In this document: in pieces, positions 1-9,388 of the stretch
Position numbering within the stretch: the first letter of the stretch is position 1
Layout of the letters: each line of letters starts with the position of its first letter
From: Niabella pedocola
Lineage (GTDB): Bacteria > Bacteroidota > Bacteroidia > Chitinophagales > Chitinophagaceae
Direction: 5' to 3'
Assembly (NCBI RefSeq): GCF_021044425.1
Contig: NZ_JAJNEC010000005.1
Location: 620,001-684,000, forward strand
Length of the DNA: 64,000 nucleotides
Position numbers and translations under genes: made by a program
Notes under the pieces: generated by a model
Databases searched by the model: none
Told to the model about the DNA's origin: nothing
What the model saw: the letters and a program-made list of their open reading frames with translations, nothing else

Positions 1-1054
1 TGACATTGGGCTTATCGTAAAACGTAGCTTCCAGGCGTGCATCTCTTGTTTTAACCATATTCGACAAGGTAAAGTCACCGGCATTAACTACTCCTGAACT
101 TTGATACGGTTTCCCATCCACACATATAAAGGATTTAATCAGGTCCGTAGTGGGTCCAAAAGCAACAGACTCCGACAAATTGTTATTGGTTGCAACGGCA
201 TGTGTTACCCCAACGGCCGGATCGTAGTGCCGGTACATGATAACGTCTTTATTTCCCGCCAGTGTATTGGAGGTAAACAGCGTTCTAAAGTCAGTAGCAA
301 TATCATATTTTCCGCTATTCATCACCAGTGCCGCAGCATCCTGGGCCAGCTGGAAAAATTTGTTGGACTGAGCTGCATTATTGTAGTAATATTTTTGCCA
401 AGCACCTTCAGCAAGTGCAATCCTGGATGCAAAGGCCGCTACGATATACCGGTTCACCTGCTGATCGCCATCAGATGTTCTTACATTGCTCATGGCAAAT
501 TTCAAATCCTCATATACCGCATCCATTACCTGGTTGCGTGGAGTACGTGGCTTGTACAGGTCGGCCAGATCTGTTTCTACAGGTACATAATCGAAATAAG
601 GCACATCCCCGTAGGTAGAAACCAGTTCTGCGTATTCCATTGCTCTGAAAAAACGGCCAATACCCGTCCAATGGTTATACGCTTCTTCGGGCAAAACATC
701 CTTCATCCTCGTTTTAACCCGGTCAAGCATAATATTGATCGAACGCAGGGTACTCATGCCCCAGATCCCACTATTGGGCACGGCCCTTGTAAAATTGCCC
801 TGGTTGCCCATAATAAATACATCATCACTAAACGTAAAGCCAAGCAATGCCGCACCGGATTCGGCGCTGAACTGAGTACCGTATCCTACAAAGTAGCCTG
901 TATAAAATTTATTAGCGTATAGTCTTACATTATCTTCAGAACTCCATGCCGTTTCATCCGGTTGGTTGGTCAATGGAGGTCTGTCCAAAAACTTTTTACA
1001 ACCGGTGGCTGCGGTTATTAAAAGAATCAATATAAATGTATATTTCTGTCTCAT
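1..1054 (-). CDS. SusD/RagB-family nutrient-binding lipoprotein, 3' part cut off by window edge
   Basis: The reverse strand from the ATG at 1054 is open to the left edge (about 351 codons seen). The product starts with a lipoprotein signal whose lipobox Cys is residue 19 (ATGCKK), as in SusD proteins. It keeps the SusD-type N-terminal run of aromatic and TPR-like helices, including FFRAMEYAELV and YGDVPYF, the region that packs against SusC. It would sit on the outer face of the outer membrane and bind the oligomer imported by the SusC just upstream (stop at 1089, 34 bp away). It is visibly related to the SusD at 15815-17482: both share FFRAM, an FGDVPF/YGDVPY block and a KPR block. The substrate cannot be named. 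The C-terminal third lies outside the window. Confidence 0.93.
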   Translation of the reverse strand, partial: MRQKYTFILILLITAATGCKKFLDRPPLTNQPDETAWSSEDNVRLYANKFYTGYFVGYGTQFSAESGAALLGFTFSDDVFIMGNQGNFTRAVPNSGIWGMSTLRSINIMLDRVKTRMKDVLPEEAYNHWTGIGRFFRAMEYAELVSTYGDVPYFDYVPVETDLADLYKPRTPRNQVMDAVYEDLKFAMSNVRTSDGDQQVNRYIVAAFASRIALAEGAWQKYYYNNAAQSNKFFQLAQDAAALVMNSGKYDIATDFRTLFTSNTLAGNKDVIMYRHYDPAVGVTHAVATNNNLSESVAFGPTTDLIKSFICVDGKPYQSSGVVNAGDFTLSNMVKTRDARLEATFYDKPNV

Positions 1055-1088
1055 TTTTATTTGTTTTAAAGCAGGAGATGAAAGAGCA

Positions 1089-4000
1089 TTACAATCCAAT
1101 GTTTATACCCACAGAAGCAATCTTAAATGTGGGGTTCGATGTACCAGTACGGCCCAGGTTATAGGTACCATCGCCTTTTAGCATGGAAACACCCGAGATC
1201 GCCTCGGGATCAATGGGCAGTCCCCGCAATTTGTCAAAGGTGATAAAGTTTTCCATGGACATATAGAGCCGGGCTTGCTTCATCCTTGCCCGCCGGAGTA
1301 TACGTTCTGCTACATTATATCCCAAGGTGATATTCTTTACCCGGAAATAGGCCATGTTCAATAAATAACGTGTTTGCGGCACCATCACAAAACCGGAGTT
1401 TGAGCCGCCCATATCCCAGGCCCGCGGATAGAATGCGTCTGTACGATCAGCTCTCCAGTAGTTTCCGGCAATTGCCTGGGGCATGGCCCCTTCCTTTGCA
1501 AAATAGCCCGGGATGGCCAGCTGACCGGATCCCCAGATGCTTCTTTTGCCTACCCCCTGTCCCATTACAGAGAAATCAAAGGATTTATAATCAAGTGCAA
1601 TGCGAAAACCATACTCATATCTTGGCAACATATTTCCAATCACTACCCGGTCACCCGGATCTCCAAAGGTGCTTTTACCCGGAGTGATATACCCATCACC
1701 GTTTACATCCACAAACTTTACATCACCGGGGCTAACGAGTAAGATCTGGTTACCATCCTCAAAGAAGGTTTGGTATACTGGGTTATTTCCTGCCAGTTTA
1801 TTGGTGCGCTTAGCGGTTCCCTGCCAAATAATCGTTTCCTGTACAAACTTGCCATTGGCATCATATACAAAATCTTCTTTTTGATACAGCCGGTCGGTTA
1901 CATAGCCGTAGATATCACCATACCGCTTTCCGGTAACAAACGTATTGTCAATTTTCCGGTCTTCCCATTTAAGATTCCAATCCGCAGCCTTGGTTACCAC
2001 AGTAATCGCATCTGATAAGTTGGCTGTAAGGTTTAGGCCAAGACCACTTTGAAAACGGTGATTGAAGTCCAAAGCAATTTCCCATCCATTTGTCCGCAAA
2101 TTACCGTAATTGCCCAGTGGGGCAGCAGCGCCGAATGTTGCAGGTAATGATTGCCCGCTGATGATCATGTTCTGTGTTTCCCTGCTATACCAGTCGAATA
2201 CAACGCCAAACTTATTGCGAAAGAACCGCAGATCAGCGCCCAGATCAAGCGTTTGAATATTCTGCCAGGTGATTCCCTGAGAAACCGGGCCTGGTGTACT
2301 TAATTGTACAAATTGCTTGCCGGCGCTAGTCAGCCATGAATTTTTGGAGATATCCATGGTCGATGTATAAAGCGTATTCGGTACTGACTGATCACCAATC
2401 GCACCCCAGGAGCCCCGGAATTTTGCAAAACTGAGTATGGGTTTAAGTTCCTTCATAAATGCCTCGTCGCTCAATACCCATCCTGCAGAGAACGAAGGAT
2501 ACCATTTCCAGCGCAAATCAGCAGGAAACTTGGAGGTGGCATCATAACGCAGGTTTCCTTCAAGAAGGTATTTACCGTTAAACGCATAATTCAACCTGCC
2601 GAAATAGCCCAGTTGAGAATCCCAGTTGGCGTCTCCTCCAGTTGTTTCCGTACCCACAGCAAAATCGAACTGCGGATTATCTTTATTGATCAGATCGGTT
2701 TTCCTGGACCAATGGCTGTTCCACTTATTGGCCACGATATTGGTTCCAAGGGTAAATTTAAGATCATGGAGTGTGTTTAGTTTCAGGTTATACACCGAAT
2801 AGGCATTTACGGTGTGCCGTTGTGCCGCCCATGTAGACTGGTACACATAACTCTGATCCTTGGTTACATAATTTACCAGCGGGAACCGGTAACCGGGCAT
2901 ACCGGCAGAATCTGTTATGTTCCCTCCGTCATCCACGTATACCCGATCGCCATCGGCATCTATCCAGGGAACAGCGGCATACCAGGGTTCCCGTAAACTA
3001 AGTGTAGGCAGAGAATTGTTGAGTGTTTCTCCACGGTAATCATAGGTATAGTCTGCGATAACCTGCCAGTTCTTTGTAACATCAATGGTAGTTCCGAAGT
3101 TAAGATTTACATATTTATTCTTTAGCGTAGCCGTGTTCGCATTTTTTGCATCCCAATAAGGGTCCCTGATCTCTTCACCCAATTCTTTTACGCCTGTAGG
3201 GAACAACAGGCTCCAGCGATATAAATACAGCCAGGGATCTGCTCCAAAACCGGAGGTATTGGTTGAATTGGGATAACGTTTAGCCCGATCGGAATACATA
3301 GCGCCCCCCCTTACGGTAACATAGTCATTTACTTTTGTAGAAACTTTAAGATTGGCTGTGTACCGGGTAAAATCATCGTACTTGGCCGGCTTCATCATTC
3401 CCTCCTGGCCCAGGTATCCAAAACCAACATTATACGTGGTGTTATTGGATCTTCCGTTTAAAGAAATATTATGATTTTGCGTAAAGCTGTATTTCTTGAT
3501 CATGGCATCAATCGGATCATAGATCCGGTAACCATATTTATCAGTACCATTAAAGTACCAATCCCGGCCATATACAACGGGGTCTGTTGGTTTTACCGTA
3601 CTACCATACAGGCGTTGCCACTCCCGGGCTTTTTCCACACTGGCACTATCCAGCCGCCAAAACCCACCGGCCGGTCCGGATCCTTTCATATTCTTTTGGG
3701 CATCCAGGGTATATTGCAGTCCATCAATCCCTGCCAGTTCCAGTTCCTTAAAAGGCGTTTGCCAGGAAAAGTTAGAACTATAAGTAAGCGTATTCCCCTG
3801 CGTTTTTGTACCCTTTTTCATCGTGATCAGGATCACCCCAAATGCTGCTTTTGCCCCGTAGATCGATGCAGAGGCCGCATCTTTCAGTACTGTAACACTT
3901 TCCACATCATTGGGATTCAGATCCTGGATGCTGGGCACTTCCACATTGTCTACAAGAATGAGGGGTTGGCTGGAGCCCTGAATGGAACCGATGAATCCGC

Positions 4001-4505
4001 GTATATTGATCAGCGGGTCTGAACCTACTTCCCCACTGGGAATGCGTATGGATAGGCCGGGAACAACACCCTGCAGGCCCCTGCCTACGTCGGCTATCGG
4101 ACGGCTCTTCAGGTTGTCCATATCCACATTGGTTACCGCCCCCGTAATATTACCCCGCCGTTGTTTACCATAACCCACCACAATAATTTCATCCAGCGAA
4201 TTAGACGCCGGCTGCAGCATTGCCGTTACCGGCCCTTCACCGGAGATCTTTAACTCCAACGGTTGATAGCCTACATAGCTAAACTGCAATGTTTGGGCTT
4301 CCGCTGCCTGGATTGAAAATGTACCGGCTTCATCTGTAACCGCAGAAATGCTTGTTCCCTTTATGGTAACCGTTACGCCGGGCATGGGGTTATTGGCCTC
4401 CGAAACCACCGTTCCGGATACCCGGCTGTTCTGCGCCCATAAGCTACAAGGTGCAGAAAAAGCAAGCACTGCAATCAGCAGCACATAGATTCGTAATCTT
4501 CTCAT
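1089..4505 (-). CDS. SusC/RagA-family TonB-linked outer-membrane transporter
   Basis: 1138 aa, normal size for a SusC protein. Residues 1-24 are a signal peptide ending near SLWAQ. About 28-100 is a carboxypeptidase-D-like regulatory domain (GTVVSEANNPMPGVTV). The SusC signature DEIIVVGYG is at 105-113, and the TonB plug runs to about 235 with LKDAASASIYG at 207-217 and ITMKKG after it. The remainder is the 22-strand barrel. It imports an oligomer (usually glycan-derived) using TonB energy, with the SusD encoded 34 bp downstream acting as lid. The DeoR regulator stops 20 bp upstream on the same strand, so the three genes are probably one transcription unit. It is a close paralogue of the SusC at 17495-20755: plug motifs fall at identical residue numbers and both end the plug with YG-x2-AAFGV. 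Substrate unknown. Confidence 0.96.
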   Translation of the reverse strand: MRRLRIYVLLIAVLAFSAPCSLWAQNSRVSGTVVSEANNPMPGVTVTIKGTSISAVTDEAGTFSIQAAEAQTLQFSYVGYQPLELKISGEGPVTAMLQPASNSLDEIIVVGYGKQRRGNITGAVTNVDMDNLKSRPIADVGRGLQGVVPGLSIRIPSGEVGSDPLINIRGFIGSIQGSSQPLILVDNVEVPSIQDLNPNDVESVTVLKDAASASIYGAKAAFGVILITMKKGTKTQGNTLTYSSNFSWQTPFKELELAGIDGLQYTLDAQKNMKGSGPAGGFWRLDSASVEKAREWQRLYGSTVKPTDPVVYGRDWYFNGTDKYGYRIYDPIDAMIKKYSFTQNHNISLNGRSNNTTYNVGFGYLGQEGMMKPAKYDDFTRYTANLKVSTKVNDYVTVRGGAMYSDRAKRYPNSTNTSGFGADPWLYLYRWSLLFPTGVKELGEEIRDPYWDAKNANTATLKNKYVNLNFGTTIDVTKNWQVIADYTYDYRGETLNNSLPTLSLREPWYAAVPWIDADGDRVYVDDGGNITDSAGMPGYRFPLVNYVTKDQSYVYQSTWAAQRHTVNAYSVYNLKLNTLHDLKFTLGTNIVANKWNSHWSRKTDLINKDNPQFDFAVGTETTGGDANWDSQLGYFGRLNYAFNGKYLLEGNLRYDATSKFPADLRWKWYPSFSAGWVLSDEAFMKELKPILSFAKFRGSWGAIGDQSVPNTLYTSTMDISKNSWLTSAGKQFVQLSTPGPVSQGITWQNIQTLDLGADLRFFRNKFGVVFDWYSRETQNMIISGQSLPATFGAAAPLGNYGNLRTNGWEIALDFNHRFQSGLGLNLTANLSDAITVVTKAADWNLKWEDRKIDNTFVTGKRYGDIYGYVTDRLYQKEDFVYDANGKFVQETIIWQGTAKRTNKLAGNNPVYQTFFEDGNQILLVSPGDVKFVDVNGDGYITPGKSTFGDPGDRVVIGNMLPRYEYGFRIALDYKSFDFSVMGQGVGKRSIWGSGQLAIPGYFAKEGAMPQAIAGNYWRADRTDAFYPRAWDMGGSNSGFVMVPQTRYLLNMAYFRVKNITLGYNVAERILRRARMKQARLYMSMENFITFDKLRGLPIDPEAISGVSMLKGDGTYNLGRTGTSNPTFKIASVGINIGL

Positions 4506-4525
4506 AACTTTCTATTGTTTATTTT

Positions 4526-5275
4526 CTACAAAACAGTAACACCGGCTGCTGCGTATGGCCGCAGTATTTCATGGTCCGGATCCAATTCTGTTATTAAATA
4601 GTCTATTTGTTTTAATGCACATACCTGCAATGCCTCAAAAGAGTTGAGCTTTTCGGAAATTGCAAGACATACGGTTTTGGCAGAAGCAGCAATCATGGCT
4701 TTTTTCAATTCCACCACTTCCCAGTCGTTATCGGTAATACCCCGCTGCAAATCGATGGCGTTGGTTCCAAGAAAGCAGAGGTCCGCATTCACTTCCTGTA
4801 TTTTTGACAATGCGCTGGCCCCGGTGGTGATGCGTGCCGCCTTGTTTACTTTGTCTCCAACTACCACCACATTGATATTGGGATGGGTAATGTATACGTT
4901 TAATGCGGGGATACTACCGGTGATAAACGTAGCCCGGAGCTGCGGCGGCAACTGTTTTGCCATTTCCAGAATGGTGGTGCCTCCGCTGGTAAGCACATAC
5001 ATATTGTTCTGGATCAGCCGGATCGCTTTTTCAGCAATCGTTACCTTCTTTGATTGGGAATAAACAACGGTAGGCTCAAACTTCACTTCGTTAAAAGCCA
5101 GTGATAATGCACCGCCATGTACCTTGATCAGTTTTCCCGCCTGCGATAATTCGTACAGATCTCTCCGTACCGTGTCTTCAGACACACCCATATCAGTACA
5201 TAAGCTTGCATTCACTACTTTATTGTGCAGGTCCAGTCTGTGCAGTATATAAGCTTGTCGTTCTTTTTTTAGCAA
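4526..5275 (-). CDS. DeoR-family transcriptional regulator (TTG start)
   Basis: 249 aa. The N-terminal winged helix-turn-helix carries the DeoR signature GVSEDTVRRDL (about 28-38). The C-terminal DeoRC sugar-phosphate sensor has SGGTT near residue 100, ITGSIPAL, GDKVNK and GITDNDWEV. Such proteins usually repress sugar-utilisation operons and release DNA on binding a phosphorylated sugar. The start is TTG at 5275: the reading frame needs this codon to keep the whole HTH, and no ATG or GTG lies in frame nearby upstream. The paralogue at 20776-21525 begins at the same place with GTG. It is followed by SusC after 20 bp and SusD, so it probably controls this locus and itself. GCAA repeats spaced by multiples of 10 bp lie just upstream (5318-5403). 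Confidence 0.9.
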   Translation of the reverse strand: MLKKERQAYILHRLDLHNKVVNASLCTDMGVSEDTVRRDLYELSQAGKLIKVHGGALSLAFNEVKFEPTVVYSQSKKVTIAEKAIRLIQNNMYVLTSGGTTILEMAKQLPPQLRATFITGSIPALNVYITHPNINVVVVGDKVNKAARITTGASALSKIQEVNADLCFLGTNAIDLQRGITDNDWEVVELKKAMIAASAKTVCLAISEKLNSFEALQVCALKQIDYLITELDPDHEILRPYAAAGVTVL

Positions 5276-5317
5276 GTCAATCAGTTTTAATATAGAAATG
5301 AAGATAGGGAGTTTTTC

Positions 5318-5404
5318 GCAAAAACCTGCAACTTTTTATAAAAAACCGCAAATAACACCATACTATAAAACATAAAAGTTGCAAAAAGATGCATTTTAAA
5401 GCAT
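5318..5404. promoter_or_regulatory. Phased GCAA repeats upstream of DeoR-SusC-SusD locus 1 (candidate operator)
   Basis: GCA starts fall at 5318, 5328 and 5348 (spacing 10 and 20), then at 5381, 5391 and 5401 (spacing 10 and 10). The element TATAAAAAACC at 5337-5347 directly precedes GCAAATA, and the same arrangement recurs at 15606-15624 upstream of the middle SusC. Repeats in phase with the DNA helix between the DeoR start (5275) and the divergent helicase start (5553) suit an operator for the DeoR regulator. That function is inferred, not shown. Confidence 0.45.
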
Positions 5405-5552
5405 AATGATCAGTCGTTAGTATTTTAAGGACCCGTGCCTAAAATTGTTTTACGAAGCTGGAACAACTACCGGTTATACACATTAAAAACAGAAAACAAA
5501 AAAATATTCAGCTCCGTTTTTGCCTATCTTGCGCGGCCCTATATCAACAACA

Positions 5553-8399
5553 ATGACGGCGCAACGTACCACGGCAATATTGCTCACCGCACATAAAGCG
5601 GGAGAAAAGCAGGGACTACTGCAGATCCTTTCGGTAGATAAAAGCAGTAGGCCGCCCGTTTATGAAAAAGCAGCCATCGATTCCCGTTCGGTAGTGGGGC
5701 ATTTTGGCCGCCTGCCCGATCCACTCATCAAGGCATTGGCCGCTTTCAGTGAAAGCAATTTGTCCAAGACGATCGCTGCCATCAAACAGTACTTTGAGGT
5801 CCAGAACAGTCCGCTTGCTTATCGCGATTTCCAGGAAAAAGAAGTTGTAAAACATCATTATGAGCTTTTCCGCCAGGTAAAACCCTGGTTTGAAAAAATT
5901 AAATGGTATCATAGCTATAAAGGCACCGGAGACCGCTGGATCACCGGCCCGTGCCGCATCAGTGCCCAACGGCCCTATTTAAAATTTGAAGTCGCCGAAT
6001 CCGCAAGTGGTTACCAGCTTCAGGCGATTGCCGAAATTGCGGGAACCGATCATCTGCTGAGTAACCTGGAACGGCATCACTTCTTTTTGCGTAAGGACGA
6101 AGAATATTTCCTGATGCCGCTTGCCGATCAGCAAACCCTTGACGGACTTGAAAAAGAAGCGGCTTTTCGTTCGGCCACCGCTGATGTGCTGCGACCGGTT
6201 CTTTCAAGGCTGGAAGAGCGGTACCCTGTAAAGCCTCATGCCCTCCAGGACAGCCAAACGGTGGAAACACCGCCGGTACCTGGTGTACTGCTCAGTGAGC
6301 TGAGCGATACCTTTTTAATGTTAACACCCCAATGGACCTATGACGGGTATACTGTAGAAAACCCCTGGGAAGCGGCAACAGAAATCCGGCAAAACGGAGA
6401 ACGCGTGGTCATCCACCGCAACCGGGAGCAGGAGCAGGAACTGAAAACATTGCTGGAATCATTACACCCGCGCTTTCCGGATCAGCATAAGGGCTACTAT
6501 TACCTGCCTTTTGCTGAAGCTCAAAAGCGGCAGTGGTTCCCAAAAGTATATCACCAGTTATTATTATCCGGGGTAGACCTGAAGGGCATGGATATGCTGC
6601 GGCACTTCCGGTATTCATCGCACCTGCCGGAAACCGATATTGAATGGCTGCAGGAAAAAGACAACCAGCTTACCTGTCGTTTTGCTGTGCGCTTCGGAAA
6701 AGAAAATGTTCCGTTACAGGAATTACAGAAAATTTTATGGGCGGGTCAAAGCACCGTGCTGCTCAAAGGTGGCACACTGGGGTTACTGAACGACGCATGG
6801 ATGAAACAGTATGCAACCCTGGTGAAGCATGCAAAAATTCATAAACAGGAGCTAACCATTGCCCGCTGGCTCTCCTTCTCCCTGCAGGAACCAGGAAATG
6901 AAAACGCTGTATTTGCTAATAAGAGTGCAGGAAACTGGTGGCAACAATGGCAGCAATGGCAAAGCGATGCCGAGGTATACCCGTTACCATCCACATTGCA
7001 AGCTACCCTCCGGCCCTATCAGCAAAAAGGCTATGAGTGGATGTGCCTGATGGCGGATGCAGGTGCCGGCGGTTGCCTGGCAGACGATATGGGATTGGGT
7101 AAAACCTTACAGGCCATCTCATTTTTAGCCCGCGCCATAGAAAACAGACCGGGAATGCAAAGCCTGGTCGTATGCCCCGCATCCCTGATCTATAACTGGG
7201 AACAGGAATTAAAGAAATTTGCACCGGGCCTGACTGTTACTGTTTTCCATGGCCCGCAGCGCGATGCCTCGGTTATCGGTAACCCCGCTCAACAGGTGCT
7301 GATCACCAGCTATGGTACGTTCCGAACGGAAGCCGCACAACTTTGTGACCAATCTTACCTGTCTGTTTTCATTGATGAAAGTCAGAATATAAAAAATCCC
7401 TTTGCCAAAATCACCCGGGCAGTCGGCGAGCTTCGGTCTGTTTATTGTTTTACCCTCAGCGGAACCCCTGTTGTAAATAATACCTTTGATCTTTATGCAC
7501 AGCTCCATACGGCATTGCCAGGATTACTGGGCTCCCGGGAATTTTTCAAACGGGAATATGCGGATCCCATCGACCGCAACGGGGACGATGTTAAAAAACA
7601 ACTGCTGCAAAAACTCATTGCGCCCTTTGTACTGCGGCGTACCAAGGAGCAGGTAGCTCCTGACCTGCCGGAAAAAACAGAGATCACGTTGTGGTGTGAC
7701 ATGGACGATAAACAACGGGCGCTGTATGATGAAGTGAAAGAACAGATCCGCAGCAGCCTCTTCCTCGATATAGAGAAAAAGGGAATGGCCAAGGCCAAGC
7801 TGGATGTACTACAGGGCATTTTAAAACTGCGCCAGGTTTGCAACGCACCGCAACTCCTGCCGGAGGCCGGGGAGCAGGGAAATGCTTCCGTAAAAATGGA
7901 ACGGCTTTTTGAAGAACTGGAACTGGTACTCCCCAGGCACAAGGTGCTGGTGTTTTCACAATTCACCGGGGTGCTGAACCTGATCGCCGGAATCTGCAGG
8001 GAGAAGCAGATCAACTATTTTCATTTTGACGGCCAAACACCGGCCGCACAACGTATGGAAATGGTACGGGCCTTCCAGGAAACAGACAATACAACCGGTT
8101 TGTTCCTGATCAGTCTGAAAGCGGGTAATGCCGGTATTACCTTAACGGCTGCAGACTATGTGTTCTTATTCGATCCCTGGTGGAATGAAGCCGTTCAACA
8201 GCAGGCCATCGACCGTACGCACCGGATCGGTCAAACCAAGAATGTATTTGCCTATAAACTCATCTGCAAGGATACTATTGAAGAAAAGATCCTGCAACTG
8301 CAGCAGCGTAAAAAACAATTGTCCGCCGACCTGATTTCTACAGATGAAGGTTTTATCAAGAACCTGGCACAGGAGGATGTGGAGTGGCTGTTTGGGTAG
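5553..8399 (+). CDS. SNF2-family DEAD/DEAH-box helicase
   Basis: 948 aa from the ATG at 5553. The frame also opens at a TTG at 5520, but a TATCTTGC promoter-like box lies there, so the ATG is preferred. The C-terminal half is a complete SNF2 motor: Walker A DDMGLGKT near residue 510, motif II DESQ near 606 (DESQ in place of DEAH, usual in bacterial SNF2 proteins), LSGTP, VLRRTK, then the helicase-C lobe with KVLVFSQF, GNAGITLTAADYV and DRTHRIGQ near 890. The N-terminal 480 residues are the less conserved bacterial extension. These ATP-driven DNA translocases remodel protein-DNA complexes such as stalled RNA polymerase. It stands alone, divergent from the DeoR gene. Nothing ties it to a defence island here. 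Confidence 0.93.
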   Translation: MTAQRTTAILLTAHKAGEKQGLLQILSVDKSSRPPVYEKAAIDSRSVVGHFGRLPDPLIKALAAFSESNLSKTIAAIKQYFEVQNSPLAYRDFQEKEVVKHHYELFRQVKPWFEKIKWYHSYKGTGDRWITGPCRISAQRPYLKFEVAESASGYQLQAIAEIAGTDHLLSNLERHHFFLRKDEEYFLMPLADQQTLDGLEKEAAFRSATADVLRPVLSRLEERYPVKPHALQDSQTVETPPVPGVLLSELSDTFLMLTPQWTYDGYTVENPWEAATEIRQNGERVVIHRNREQEQELKTLLESLHPRFPDQHKGYYYLPFAEAQKRQWFPKVYHQLLLSGVDLKGMDMLRHFRYSSHLPETDIEWLQEKDNQLTCRFAVRFGKENVPLQELQKILWAGQSTVLLKGGTLGLLNDAWMKQYATLVKHAKIHKQELTIARWLSFSLQEPGNENAVFANKSAGNWWQQWQQWQSDAEVYPLPSTLQATLRPYQQKGYEWMCLMADAGAGGCLADDMGLGKTLQAISFLARAIENRPGMQSLVVCPASLIYNWEQELKKFAPGLTVTVFHGPQRDASVIGNPAQQVLITSYGTFRTEAAQLCDQSYLSVFIDESQNIKNPFAKITRAVGELRSVYCFTLSGTPVVNNTFDLYAQLHTALPGLLGSREFFKREYADPIDRNGDDVKKQLLQKLIAPFVLRRTKEQVAPDLPEKTEITLWCDMDDKQRALYDEVKEQIRSSLFLDIEKKGMAKAKLDVLQGILKLRQVCNAPQLLPEAGEQGNASVKMERLFEELELVLPRHKVLVFSQFTGVLNLIAGICREKQINYFHFDGQTPAAQRMEMVRAFQETDNTTGLFLISLKAGNAGITLTAADYVFLFDPWWNEAVQQQAIDRTHRIGQTKNVFAYKLICKDTIEEKILQLQQRKKQLSADLISTDEGFIKNLAQEDVEWLFG

Positions 8400-8723
8400 G
8401 CCCATCTAAACCCGGCGGCTTACCGGATTCCAGGACGCCAGCCACTGCCAGTCACCGTATACTATATCGGTCTACAAAGGGATCGTATTCCTTTTATCGA
8501 TCGTACTGCTGCACCGGTTCTCCGCTATTCATACGTTGCATTTGCAATGGCGGATAAGATTGTTTGCAACAAACCGAATGAAGCCCTAAATAAACTTGGG
8601 CATCCTTTATATTTTGTTTATTTTTAAAGAGCAGAACAATTGTTACTACGCCAGGCCTTTTGAATACAGACCAACAGATCAGCCCAAATCACTTCTTTTT
8701 TTCAACACCTAAATAATAAAGCC
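8400..8723. other. Intergenic, no gene seen
   Basis: 324 bp between the helicase stop and the small secreted protein. I see no convincing ORF, RNA gene or terminator hairpin. The last 120 bases are AT-rich and probably hold the promoter of the gene at 8724, but no TAnnTTTG box matches exactly. Confidence 0.5.
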
Positions 8724-9155
8724 ATGAAAAGAAAACTGCTCAGTTTATCATTTGCCCTTTTTGCATTGCAACTATGTTCCCAAGCCCAAACCGAATATTG
8801 CGAGGGTGTATCGGTAGATGTTTACGCACCCAACCCGCAACTGGGAATGTATAATTACTTTGGTGCAAAAGCTACGCTTGCTGCGCCCTCCTGTGACGGA
8901 GATGTTACCATAACCGGTTATATCCGGGAAGAAGGCGGAGGCAGCACGCCCAATGTACCGTTTACACTTGTTGTTCCCAAAGGGGATACGGAGGCCTACA
9001 CCGGGTTTATTTTCCAAACAGGGCCGGCATCTTCCGGTGAGGTAAGAGTGACCGACATCAGTCCCTGCCCTTACTCCTCCTGTTTCGTAAGTATTAGGAA
9101 TAGCAACAATTTCTATTGGTCCTACGAAAAAGCAATGCGCCTTTTCTGGGCCTAG
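8724..9155 (+). CDS. Small secreted protein of unknown function
   Basis: 143 aa. Residues 1-21 form a typical Sec signal peptide (MKRKLLSLSFALFALQLCSQ, cleavage near SQAQ). The mature part is short and looks all-beta, with six cysteines (for example YCEGV, PSCDG, SPCPYSSC) that could form disulfides outside the cytoplasm. No family recognised. It stands alone between the helicase and the convergent uptake locus, and the long inverted repeat at 9270-9312 lies downstream. That it is a real gene rests on the signal peptide, the ATG with an A-rich upstream and the coding-like composition. Confidence 0.7.
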   Translation: MKRKLLSLSFALFALQLCSQAQTEYCEGVSVDVYAPNPQLGMYNYFGAKATLAAPSCDGDVTITGYIREEGGGSTPNVPFTLVVPKGDTEAYTGFIFQTGPASSGEVRVTDISPCPYSSCFVSIRNSNNFYWSYEKAMRLFWA

Positions 9156-9269
9156 TCCATCCACAGGATTGATTGCTGAAGCCGGCTTGTTCAAAATCAT
9201 CTTAAAAGGCCAGTTCCGGTAAAACCGGCCTCCGGTTGTACAGGCCGTTTGCAATCATTCAAATCCATT

Positions 9270-9312
9270 AACAGCAAAATGGTTCACCTCTTCAGTGAAC
9301 CATTTTGCTGTT
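9270..9312. terminator. 18-bp perfect inverted repeat between convergent genes
   Basis: The left arm 9270-9287 (AACAGCAAAATGGTTCAC) and right arm 9295-9312 are exact reverse complements with a 7-base loop. It sits between the stop of the plus-strand gene at 9155 and the stop of the minus-strand lipoprotein at 9389. A bidirectional terminator or mRNA 3' end stabiliser is likely, although there is no long T run after either arm. Confidence 0.6.
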
Positions 9313-9388
9313 GGCATACCAGGAACCGGCCGTTTTATGTTGAACAAGCTTTCAATGGCGAATGTCCTTCCTGGCTTTCAATCCTGTA

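Noticed and set aside
101..922. Long plus-strand open frame at the left edge
   Set aside because: It lies wholly antisense to the partial SusD gene, whose translation is clearly that of the family. No signal or motif in the antisense product.
5553..8399. SNF2 helicase as a core of a phage-defence system
   Set aside because: SNF2 proteins occur in DISARM and other systems, but no methylase, nuclease or PLD partner lies nearby.
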